Shown here: piece by piece, positions 30,515 to 36,631 of the stretch | Layout: the number at the start of each line of letters is the position of its first letter | Numbering within the stretch: the stretch's first letter is position 1 | Origin: an archaeon | GTDB lineage: Archaea; B1Sed10-29; WALL01; WAMD01 | Assembly: GCA_024275655.1 (NCBI GenBank) | Contig: JAJRYR010000051.1 | Coordinates: forward strand, 1 to 36,631 | Length of the DNA: 36,631 bases | Direction: 5' to 3' | Translations under genes and position numbers: made by a program | The notes under the pieces: model-generated | Told to the model about the DNA's origin: nothing | Database searches by the model: none | The model's input: only the letters and a program-made list of their open reading frames with translations

Positions 30515-33055
30515 TTAGTCCCCAACAAACTCCACACCATGTTTGGCTAGTATACGATACGTAAATACCTTTATTCCGTCTAGTATTAAGAACCAAATTA
30601 GGGCATATCCCCACACTAGAATGGCCAGAGACCAGCCAATTGGAGTTACTAGGATACCGTACACTGCAAACAGCGTGGCTAGTATTTGTGTGGCCTCCAC
30701 TGTTATGAACATTATTGGAGAGGGCCATGGCCTTGCCCAGAACGGCTTAGAATGTCGTGAGAGGTACATGGTCATATGACCAGCCACAGCCAGCTTTAGG
30801 AAAATCAATGTGGATACCACATTGCTTGACAACTTGAGATATGCCGTGGCTATGTAGTAGAGTATGAACGTGGATATAACTCCAGTTAACCCCAGCACAG
30901 TTGACATTGTCAATATTGAGTGGGTATTCCACTTCTCTGATTTTCTGGATGGACTTGCATTATCGTATGCTATTGTGAGTATGGGTATATCATTTAGCAG
31001 TGCCAGTATCACTATCATTATTGGTGTTATTGGGTAAGTGTTCAGGAACACTATAGCTAGGGTCATGAAGAACATTATTCTCATTGTTTCTGCTATTCTG
31101 TATATCACATAGGTGTTCATCCTCTTGAATATCTTTCTAGCTTCAACTACAGCATCTGAGATAACCCTTATTCCAGGAGCGGTTAGTATTATATCCGCCG
31201 CCATTCTCGCAGCATCTGTGGCTTTATCCACGGCGATACCACAGTCAGCCTTCTTCAGCGCAGGGGCATCGTTCACACCGTCTCCAGTCATAGCGACTAT
31301 ATGTGCCTTTTTCTGTAAGCTGCTGACAATTAGATACTTATGCTCAGGGTAGACTTCAGCAAACCCATCTGCCCTCTCAACTAGTTCTGCAATTTCTTCT
31401 TCGTGTTTCTTTACTATTCCCTTTGGAAGTCGCATCCCTTCAAATTCTTTCACGATTTCGTGTGCCACTTCTTCGGCAAATATTCTTGCTTCTTCCTCGC
31501 TTGCTTTCTTCTTAAGTTTCAGATAAATTTCTCTAGCTAACACTTTGGCTAGTACAATCAATTCCTGCCTGTTTTCTCCAGTCATCTCTTCTGGTGTCAA
31601 TATGTTTTCTCCCAATCCCAGTATTCTAGCAATCTCTTTTGCTATTGCCTTGTTGTCTCCAGTGACCATCTTTACTTGGACGCCCATTGATCTTAGATCG
31701 CTTATAGTCTCCTTTGCATCTTCTCTGGGTGGATCATAGAGTGGGATTAAGCCGACCAGTGTCCACTTTCCCTTGCTTCGTATTGCTACTCCAATTGTTC
31801 TATAACCTCTAGATGCTAGGGAGTAAACATCCTTTTCAACCCTTTCTCTTTCCTTTCCTTTGAGCCCTGCTAGTGCAATTACTACTTGAGGTGCACCCTT
31901 AACAACATCTATAACTTTCTGACCTATCTTTATTTTTGCCTCTGATCTCTTGATTTTTGGATCAAATGGCAAGAAGGATAAGACCTTTATTTTCTTGTAG
32001 ACATCCTTCACCCCGTACTTTTCTGCTGAATTGTATATTGCTAGTTCTAGTGGATCCTTATCTTCAAGCCTAGAAGCAAGTAGCGCATAATGTATCACAT
32101 CTTTCTTAGAGAATTTGTTGTATGTTACTGGTTCAGCAACTACCAATTGGTTCTTCGTTAATGTCCCTGTTTTATCTACACAAAGTATATCCACACTCGC
32201 TAGTTCTTGGATAGCACTCAACTTTTTTATTATGGCTTCTTTTCTGGCTAAGTTCATAGCTCCAATTGCCATTGTTACAGATAAAACAGCAGGCATTGCT
32301 ACGGGTATGGACGCCACTACAAGAACTAGTGCGAATCTCACAAATTCTAGAATTGGTTCTCCTCTGTACAACGCCACGATTAAAATGATAGCTGCAAGCA
32401 CTAAAGTTACAAGAATGAGGTAATCAGTAACTCTTATTATCATCTTGTGCAAATGACCAGTTTCGTGCATTTCGGCCTTTGCTATGAGGGCAGCATTTTT
32501 TCCAAACTTTGTGTTGTAGCCAGTTGCAATGACTACACCAACCATGCTACCTTTTTTTACTACTGTACCTGTGTATGCTAGGTCTCCCCTGTGTTTAGTT
32601 ACAGGTAATGACTCACCAGTTAGTGCGGATTGATCCACTAGCAAGTACTCTCCATCTATCAATTTCAGATCCGCTGGTATCATATCACCTAGTCTTACCT
32701 TCACGATATCCCCAGGGACTAGATCCCTAGCTGGGACAATAATCCACTTCCCATCTCTCAATACTTTTGCTTTAACCTCTAACCTCTTTTTTAGAGCCTT
32801 TATCGCAGAATCTGCTTTTCGTTCTTGCCAGAAATCTACGCCAGCATTTATAAGAAGCATTAAAATGATTATCGCGAAGTCGTCCCATTTGTGGAGTATT
32901 GCCGATAGTACAGCAGCAATTTCTATCATCCATGGAATTGGTCCCCAGAAGTGTTTTGCTAGTTTTTTCCAGGTTGGTTCCTCCTTCTCTTCAATTTCAT
33001 TTGGTCCAAATTTTTCAAGTCTTTTTCTGGCTTCTTTAGAAGACAACCCTGACAT
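30515..33055 (-). CDS. P-type (P3A) plasma-membrane H+-ATPase
   Basis: 846 residues from the first ATG, with all P-type landmarks: TGES (about 146-149), the M4 motif IPVAMPAV (about 250-257), the phosphorylated aspartate D294 in DKTGTLTKN, KGAPQ, VTGDN, and TGDGVNDAPAL. M6 reads ALLNDIPILTIAYDN, as in prokaryotic P3A proton pumps. Between VTGDN and the hinge there is an insert of about 60 charged helical residues (ILAREIYLKL-type to HEEEIAELVERA) relative to the shortest homologues. Similar inserts occur in some archaeal and bacterial P3A pumps, by recollection. The true N-terminus probably lies up to 25 codons upstream (to 33130), where no ATG/GTG/TTG exists. MscS precedes it. Confidence 0.95.
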   Translation of the reverse strand: MSGLSSKEARKRLEKFGPNEIEEKEEPTWKKLAKHFWGPIPWMIEIAAVLSAILHKWDDFAIIILMLLINAGVDFWQERKADSAIKALKKRLEVKAKVLRDGKWIIVPARDLVPGDIVKVRLGDMIPADLKLIDGEYLLVDQSALTGESLPVTKHRGDLAYTGTVVKKGSMVGVVIATGYNTKFGKNAALIAKAEMHETGHLHKMIIRVTDYLILVTLVLAAIILIVALYRGEPILEFVRFALVLVVASIPVAMPAVLSVTMAIGAMNLARKEAIIKKLSAIQELASVDILCVDKTGTLTKNQLVVAEPVTYNKFSKKDVIHYALLASRLEDKDPLELAIYNSAEKYGVKDVYKKIKVLSFLPFDPKIKRSEAKIKIGQKVIDVVKGAPQVVIALAGLKGKERERVEKDVYSLASRGYRTIGVAIRSKGKWTLVGLIPLYDPPREDAKETISDLRSMGVQVKMVTGDNKAIAKEIARILGLGENILTPEEMTGENRQELIVLAKVLAREIYLKLKKKASEEEARIFAEEVAHEIVKEFEGMRLPKGIVKKHEEEIAELVERADGFAEVYPEHKYLIVSSLQKKAHIVAMTGDGVNDAPALKKADCGIAVDKATDAARMAADIILTAPGIRVISDAVVEARKIFKRMNTYVIYRIAETMRIMFFMTLAIVFLNTYPITPIMIVILALLNDIPILTIAYDNASPSRKSEKWNTHSILTMSTVLGLTGVISTFILYYIATAYLKLSSNVVSTLIFLKLAVAGHMTMYLSRHSKPFWARPWPSPIMFITVEATQILATLFAVYGILVTPIGWSLAILVWGYALIWFLILDGIKVFTYRILAKHGVEFVGD

Positions 33056-33127
33056 GCTAGTTTCTAGTAATGAGAGAACCTCTTCACACTCTACATTTTT
33101 TAGCTCGTCAGGATCCTTAACATGGAG

Positions 33128-33143
33128 CGTAATTATCCCCTCA
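33128..33143 (-). promoter_or_regulatory. Shine-Dalgarno and putative non-canonical start of the H+-ATPase
   Basis: The minus strand reads GTGAGGGG-ATAATT-ACG, with the MscS TGA inside the GTGAGGGG. In-frame codons ATT (33133) and ACG (33130) follow at normal spacing. From there the frame runs into the P3A coding sequence through EEVLSLLETSMSGLSSKEA, a conserved family start. A rare ATT or ACG start, or a sequence error creating it, would explain this. Confidence 0.4.
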
Positions 33144-34193
33144 CTTTGCCAGTTTTATTACTGGATAGTCCACTTTGAGCAACCCCTTTTCGTAGGCCTC
33201 TGCCACGGCCTTGTTGAATATCCCCATGAACTTGTACTTGTTTGATCTGTTTGTAACTTCAACGAAGACCTTGTAGATTATGTTTGAATCCTCGAACCTA
33301 TCTATTCGAATAGTAGGCTCTGAATCTGTCAGCAGATCTGGATATTTCTTCTTTATTTTCTTTACAATGTCTGATAGAACTTTCAAAGCTTTGTCCGATT
33401 TTACCTTGTAGCTCACTGCCACCTCAAATGGCACGGTGATTGGATCCTTTGGCTTGGAGTAGTCAATGATTGTTGATTCTGCCATCTTCTTGTTTGGTAT
33501 TATCACTAGGTTCCCGTCCCAGGTCTTTATCTTTGTTGCTCTCCAGCCAATTTCTACTACGGTTCCGGCCACCAATCCCGGAATTTCTATGTAGTCCCCT
33601 ATTGTCATATCTTTGTCAGTGGAGATGTATATACCTGAGAAGTAGTTGGCCAACGTATCCTGGAATGCCAAAGCAACTGCCAGACCTCCAACACCCAGGG
33701 AGGCTATTAATGGAGTTATTTCAATTCCAAATTGTGCTAGGATTATGATGAATGCTATGATGTATATGAACGCGTTCACTAGCTTCTTCGCCACTAGGAG
33801 GTAGTTGTATTTGTAGCTCTTTCCCTTCTTTTTTTGCATGTACCATTTTACTGTTGCCGTTATGGTTTTGGTCAGCCCATACGCTACCACAGCTATTAGT
33901 AGTGCTTGGATGACCAGATCAAAGTATTGCCAGTATTTTTGCATTCCAGGATAGATTGTGAGCGAGAGCCAGATTGCAAAGAGAACCACGAATAGATGTA
34001 CAGGAGTTTCCAATTCTTTTACTAGTATGTCGTCCAGAGTTGTTTTTGTCTTGCTTGCAAATTTTTCCATTGCATTCTTTATGATCGCGTAGAATATCTT
34101 TGACACAAGTAAAGCTAGCCCCACAGTTATTATTGTATATCCTACTTCAACCCAAGGAACATCAGCCAATATTTGAGCCAACTCTATTGCCAT
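33141..34193 (-). CDS. mscS: Small-conductance mechanosensitive channel, MscS family
   Basis: 350 residues with four to five membrane helices (about 12-34, 66-83, 93-110, 135-153, 158-185). The pore helix carries LIASLGVGGLAVALAFQDTL (about 162-181), the Gly/Ala-rich MscS TM3. Then comes the beta domain IGDYIEIPGLVAGTVVEIGW with VIIPNKKM, and the C-terminal alpha/beta cage. Such channels open under membrane tension and protect against osmotic downshock. It starts the transcript that continues into the H+-ATPase, which begins in its stop-codon region. A TATA box 24 bases upstream predicts a leaderless mRNA. Confidence 0.95.
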   Translation of the reverse strand: MAIELAQILADVPWVEVGYTIITVGLALLVSKIFYAIIKNAMEKFASKTKTTLDDILVKELETPVHLFVVLFAIWLSLTIYPGMQKYWQYFDLVIQALLIAVVAYGLTKTITATVKWYMQKKKGKSYKYNYLLVAKKLVNAFIYIIAFIIILAQFGIEITPLIASLGVGGLAVALAFQDTLANYFSGIYISTDKDMTIGDYIEIPGLVAGTVVEIGWRATKIKTWDGNLVIIPNKKMAESTIIDYSKPKDPITVPFEVAVSYKVKSDKALKVLSDIVKKIKKKYPDLLTDSEPTIRIDRFEDSNIIYKVFVEVTNRSNKYKFMGIFNKAVAEAYEKGLLKVDYPVIKLAK

Positions 34194-34210
34194 GTTCTAG
34201 ATAACACCAA

Positions 34211-34225
34211 CGTTATTAAAAAGTT
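34211..34225. promoter_or_regulatory. Shared TATA element between mscS and the deacetylase gene
   Basis: TTATTAAAAAG on the + strand is CTTTTTAATAA on the minus strand. It lies about 27 bases from the + ATG at 34244 and about 24 from the minus ATG at 34193, so a single AT box can place both start sites at the start codon (leaderless in both directions). Confidence 0.55.
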
Positions 34226-34243
34226 TTCTTAAGTTAAGCTAGT

Positions 34244-35071
34244 ATGCAGTTGGTCTTTCATCCAGTTTTTCTAGAACATGAAGTGCCGGGCCACCCGGAA
34301 AATCCCGAGAGGTTTTCCATGCTTGATCTAGATTCCCTAGCATATTTGGTCCCGGACTCTGGAGAGAAGTTGCTTGGTTTAGTTCACCCACAAGAGTACG
34401 TGGAGAGGATTAAGGAGTTGTCCTTAGAATCGGGGGTTCACTGGCTGGACCCAGATACATATATTTGCGAGAAAACCTGGGAAGCGAGCGTTCATGCAGT
34501 TGGCGCTGCCGTTCTAGCCAGCGAGAAAGAGGCCTTCGCCTTGGTGAGGCCCCCAGGACATCATGCTACTAGAAATAGAGGTATGGGTTTTTGCATATTT
34601 AACAACATTGCCATCGCCAGCTTGAACCTGGTGGGCAAGGGGAAGAGAGTTGCAATCCTAGATTTAGATGCCCACCATGGAAATGGCACTCAGGACATCG
34701 TTCTAGGGAATCCAGACATAATCTATTTTTCAGTGCACCAAAGCCCAGGTTACCCAGGAACTGGTCTTGAAACCCAGGAAAACTGCTATAATTTTCCTTT
34801 GCCACCAGGATCTGGAGACGCAGAATTCTTCAAGGCTTGGCAGAGCTTTTATCCTATCCTAGAAAGATTTGATCCAGATTACATTGCTCTTTCACTGGGA
34901 TTTGATTCTTATTACAAGGATTATGGTTGGTTGACTTACCTAAGATTTTCCTTGAAACCGTTTAGGACGGTGCTAGAACTGAAAGAGAACTACAAGGTAT
35001 TTGGGGTTCTGGAAGGTGGGTACAACCCAGAGAGCATAAAAGATGGTGTAGAGCTGATTCTTAGTGTTTGA
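34244..35071 (+). CDS. Histone-deacetylase-family protein (class II / AcuC-like amidohydrolase)
   Basis: 275 residues of the arginase/deacetylase fold. The signature includes GHPENPERF near residue 16, the catalytic His pair in RPPGHHATRNRGMGFCIFNN (about 102-121), the zinc ligands in ILDLDAHHGNGTQD (Asp and His), and the third zinc ligand Asp in ALSLGFDSYYKD. LEGGYNPESI holds the conserved GGY. The protein is short for the family and lacks extra lid segments. Substrates could be acetylated proteins (for example chromatin proteins), polyamines or acyl-amines, and the sequence does not decide. The Lys-rich protein at 11800 is a conceivable but unsupported target. It is convergent with the next gene, overlapping it by 11 bases. 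Confidence 0.93.
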   Translation: MQLVFHPVFLEHEVPGHPENPERFSMLDLDSLAYLVPDSGEKLLGLVHPQEYVERIKELSLESGVHWLDPDTYICEKTWEASVHAVGAAVLASEKEAFALVRPPGHHATRNRGMGFCIFNNIAIASLNLVGKGKRVAILDLDAHHGNGTQDIVLGNPDIIYFSVHQSPGYPGTGLETQENCYNFPLPPGSGDAEFFKAWQSFYPILERFDPDYIALSLGFDSYYKDYGWLTYLRFSLKPFRTVLELKENYKVFGVLEGGYNPESIKDGVELILSV

Positions 35072-35789
35072 TTGCTAGATAGGTGACCATTTTTGGTTTA
35101 TTTGTATCATCTGCCCTTTTCAAGCAATTTCCCTCCAGAACATCTAGAACTTGGAATCCTGCTTTTTCCAGCAACCTTGTCATTTCTCTAATGGAATAGA
35201 GTCTGTGGTAGGTTTCCATTTCAGCCACAACTTCGAGCTTGTCTTTCTTGTCCACAACTATCCTTCCCCATAGCCAGTTGAGTTTCTTTCTGTTGCTTTT
35301 ATTGACCATTATTTCATAAACACCTTTTTCTATTTCTCTTATTTGAGGTTTGAAAGTGATGTGAGATGTTGCTGTGCTTATGATCAGGAGACCTTTCTTA
35401 ACTAGGTGGTTTCTCCATATCTCGAGGACATTTAATGATTCTTTGTCTGTTTTCCAATAGCCGAATGATGAAAACCAGTTTAAAATTACATCATATCTTC
35501 TAGGCTTGTAGTCTTCTGGATTCATCATATTTCCTACCCAACAGTTTTTGTTTTTCTTTTTTGCCTCCTTCACTAGTTCCTCAGATATATCAAATCCTTC
35601 AATTTCATATCCAAGTTTCTTGAGGTAAGGGTGCAATCGGCCATTTCCACAAGGGACGTCCAAGATACTTTTGTATTTCTTTCCAGTTCGAATTTCTGCT
35701 AATCCTATTAATCCATGAATTAATGAGGCCTGGATGTCTGATTTCTCTTCCTGAGTATCTATGTGCCAAGAAAATTTATCATAACCCAT
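35061..35789 (-). CDS. Class I SAM-dependent methyltransferase, substrate unknown
   Basis: 242 residues. Motif I is SILDVPCGNGRLHPYLKKLG (about 41-60), followed by YEIEGFDISEELVKEA (acidic strand 2) and YDVILNWFSSFGYW (motif IV region). C-terminal YHRLYSIREMTRLLEKAGFQ is a common end of small-molecule or polyketide-type methyltransferases. It has no RNA-binding domain. A TATA box (GAATTTAAAAATCC, about 35806-35819) lies about 24 bases upstream, so it is a leaderless single gene, with a 3' end that overlaps the deacetylase gene by 11 bases. I do not recognise a specific family. Confidence 0.85.
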   Translation of the reverse strand: MGYDKFSWHIDTQEEKSDIQASLIHGLIGLAEIRTGKKYKSILDVPCGNGRLHPYLKKLGYEIEGFDISEELVKEAKKKNKNCWVGNMMNPEDYKPRRYDVILNWFSSFGYWKTDKESLNVLEIWRNHLVKKGLLIISTATSHITFKPQIREIEKGVYEIMVNKSNRKKLNWLWGRIVVDKKDKLEVVAEMETYHRLYSIREMTRLLEKAGFQVLDVLEGNCLKRADDTNKPKMVTYLAIKH

Positions 35790-35860
35790 GCTAGAATTAC
35801 TATGCGAGGATTTTTAAATTCCTAGCTTTACCATCCTGATTTATCTCCAGAAAGAGTGAG

Positions 35861-35968
35861 TCCCGCCCCCCGGATTCGAACCGGGGACCAGTCGGTAGCT
35901 GCGGTCGGGAGGCTTAAAGCCTCTGACCCACTACAGCCGACCGCTCTACCAGGCTGAGCTAGGGCGGG
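35861..35968 (-). tRNA. tRNA-Tyr (anticodon GUA) with a 34-nt intron
   Basis: On the minus strand the acceptor CCCGCCC/GGGCGGG (discriminator A), D-stem GCTC/GAGC, anticodon stem GTCGG/CCGAC and T-arm CCCGG-TTCGAAT-CCGGG are all intact. The anticodon loop is CTGTAG followed by an intron (35897-35930) and then A, that is, inserted at the canonical 37/38 site. CTGT pairs with GCAG (one G-T wobble) as the central helix, and the flanking bulges are AGT and CTA. This is a good bulge-helix-bulge splice motif. The mature length is 74 bases. No CCA is encoded. Confidence 0.95.
35897..35930 (-). other. tRNA-Tyr intron
   Basis: The 34-base intron folds on itself through GAGGC/GCCTC and GGTC/GACC. The splice sites lie in the 3-base bulges AG^T and CT^A, separated by the CTGT/GCAG helix, as the archaeal tRNA-splicing endonuclease requires. 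Confidence 0.9.
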
Positions 35969-35982
35969 ATAATTCAAGAGAG

Positions 35983-36065
35983 CCCCGGAGGGATTCGAAA
36001 AGCTGTCACGCCAGCTTGCAGGCGATGTGACTTCAAATCCTCCGGGATGCCACACAAGGTGGCAT
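35983..36065 (-). repeat. Hairpin pair with long imperfect dyad between tRNA-Tyr and tRNA-Thr
   Basis: On the minus strand a 7-bp hairpin (ATGCCAC/GTGGCAT with a 5-base loop, 36047-36065) is followed by a larger structure closed by CCCGGAGG/CCTCCGGG (36039-36046 with 35984-35991). Inside are GTCA/TGAC, CGCC/GGCG and AAGCTG/CAGCTT as alternative inner stems. Both arms carry T-loop-like TTCGAAT or TTCAAAT sequences, in opposite orientations. No consistent tRNA cloverleaf can be drawn, so it is not a normal tRNA. It lies in the transcribed tRNA cluster. Confidence 0.55.
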
Positions 36066-36066
36066 A

Positions 36067-36140
36067 AGCCCCGGGGGGGATTCGAACCCCCGACCTGCCG
36101 CTTACAAGGCGGCCGCTCTGACCAGCTGAGCTACCGAGGC
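36067..36140 (-). tRNA. tRNA-Thr (anticodon UGU)
   Basis: On the minus strand GCCTCGG pairs with CCGGGGC (one G-T wobble) and the discriminator is T, as in archaeal tRNA-Thr. The D-stem is GCTC/GAGC, the anticodon loop is CTTGTAA, and the T-arm carries TTCGAAT. No intron and no encoded CCA. Confidence 0.96.
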
Positions 36141-36161
36141 AGCGTTTAGATTTTTGCCTAA

Positions 36162-36175
36162 CTAGTTTAAAAAGT
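36162..36175. promoter_or_regulatory. Shared TATA element between tRNA-Thr and the C/D sRNA
   Basis: CTAGTTTAAAAAG has a central TTTAAA palindrome, about 28 bases from the tRNA-Thr 5' end (minus) and about 25-30 bases from the expected start of the C/D RNA (+). On the minus strand it reads CTTTTTAAACTAG with a purine-rich lead (AGCAAA). Confidence 0.5.
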
Positions 36176-36193
36176 TTGCTTTCCATTTTATTT

Positions 36194-36254
36194 GTGCCCA
36201 TGATGAATGTTTTTGATCCTGAATGATGATGAAAGGGTCAGAGTCTGAGGCTAC
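36194..36254 (+). ncRNA. C/D-box guide sRNA (2'-O-methylation guide)
   Basis: In order on the + strand: C box ATGATGA (36200-36206), a 12-base guide, D' box CTGA (36219-36222), a 3-base spacer, C' box ATGATGA (36226-36232), a second 12-base guide, and D box CTGA (36245-36248). Exact consensus boxes with both guides 12 nt long match the archaeal C/D architecture. A short terminal stem GCC/GGC is possible (36196-36198 with 36249-36251). The D' guide ATGTTTTTGATC is complementary to ATCAAAAACAT, a near-universal stretch of 23S rRNA. The D guide is AAGGGTCAGAGT, target not identified. It touches the end of the opposite-strand ATPase gene. Confidence 0.85.
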
Positions 36255-36631
36255 ATAAAACTCTTTTTGTATTTTTTCCATATCTCCACACCAATCGCGC
36301 ACAACACAGGCGGAATCACAATCATATCCCAATCACTTAGTGATAGTGCCTTTGTCCCTAGCAGTAGTTGAAGCGGTGGTAGGTATATCACTGCTAACTG
36401 TAGTAAAAAGGACACCCCCACTGCGATCCATAATGCTTTGTTTTCAAATAAATGGTGATGCACGGGTCTATCCTCGAATCTAACAATGAATGCTATAAAC
36501 AATTCAAATATGACATCTGCGGTAAAAGTTGCAGTTCTGCTGAGGACAATGTCCCCAGTGGTGTAATAGTGATACAAGAAAACAAAAAGCGTGGTCACAT
36601 ACTGGGCCGCTGAGAGCACTATTATAAATGG
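36251..36631 (-). CDS. C-terminal part of a Ca2+-type (P2A) P-type ATPase, 5' part outside the window
   Basis: The last 127 codons of a P-type ATPase. The frame is open to the window edge, and the GTG at 36619 is not a real start. It carries the Cation_ATPase_C region: RTATFTADVIFELFIAFIVR, a helix with FENKALWIAVGVSFLLQLAV, the conserved Y-P-P-L-Q turn (IYLPPLQLLLG), ALSLSDWDMIVIPPVLCAIG, and EIWKKYKK. This is the C-terminal membrane domain of SERCA-like calcium or other P2A pumps, distinct from the H+-ATPase at 30515. No catalytic motif lies in the visible part. Confidence 0.85.
   Translation of the reverse strand, partial: PFIIVLSAAQYVTTLFVFLYHYYTTGDIVLSRTATFTADVIFELFIAFIVRFEDRPVHHHLFENKALWIAVGVSFLLQLAVIYLPPLQLLLGTKALSLSDWDMIVIPPVLCAIGVEIWKKYKKSFM

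Noticed and set aside
35983-36065. A tRNA-Cys or tRNA-Sec gene in the tRNA cluster
   Set aside because: A GCA triplet lies in a loop and T-loop-like sequences are present, but no D-arm, T-stem or 7-bp acceptor consistent with a cloverleaf can be formed.
35828-36201. Two overlapping minus-strand open frames across the tRNA-Tyr/Thr cluster
   Set aside because: They consist of translated tRNA sequence (for example the GRSGVRIPPGA pattern from T-arms) and are spurious.

Overview
The window comes from a thermophilic, probably hyperthermophilic, archaeon. The evidence is the archaeal S10/spc ribosomal-protein order with SUI1 and Rpp29 inside it, KEOPS subunits (Kae1, Bud32), Cbf5, archaeal TATA boxes and leaderless starts, C/D-box RNA architecture, an intron-bearing tRNA-Tyr, and reverse gyrase, the hallmark gene of hyperthermophiles. 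I cannot place the lineage from sequence alone. A Thermococci-like, Archaeoglobus-like or DPANN-type archaeon would all fit. Nearly all genes lie on the minus strand.

Layout. 1-1080: the end of an unrecognised + strand gene. 1098-4461 (minus): Na+-type membrane pyrophosphatase, a ferritin-like protein, Bud32 and a small membrane protein. 4502-11735 (minus): kae1, a KaiC-like ATPase, an HTH protein, reverse gyrase split by a frameshift exactly before its catalytic tyrosine, and a protein resembling a degenerate ABC-class ATPase. 11800-12174 (+): a Lys/Thr repeat protein. 12244-28349 (minus): tRNA-Ser, then, in transcription order from the right, uL3 to SecY, DUF106, eL14, Cbf5, a helical unknown and an RsmC-like methyltransferase. 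28350-28700: a structured uL3 leader, a rod-like RNA candidate and tRNA-Asp. 28729-34193 (minus): CutA1 and form III RuBisCO on one transcript, then a P3A H+-ATPase behind an MscS channel. 34244-36631: an HDAC-family deacetylase (+), a methyltransferase, tRNA-Tyr with a 34-nt intron, an unusual hairpin pair, tRNA-Thr, a C/D-box sRNA (+) and the tail of a Ca2+-type P-ATPase.

How the parts fit. The central 16 kb is one translation and ribosome-assembly supercluster that also feeds protein secretion (SecY, DUF106) and rRNA pseudouridylation and methylation. Its genes are tightly coupled: many upstream stop codons lie inside or beside a GGTGA Shine-Dalgarno sequence with a 4-5 nt spacer. Kae1 and Bud32 supply tRNA t6A modification. 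The pyrophosphatase, the two P-type ATPases and the MscS channel point to an energy economy built on cation gradients. Form III RuBisCO points to nucleotide salvage.

The observations most worth following are the reverse gyrase frameshift and its operon, the C/D sRNA whose D' guide matches a conserved 23S rRNA segment, and the structured RNAs around the uL3 promoter and the tRNA-Tyr/Thr cluster.
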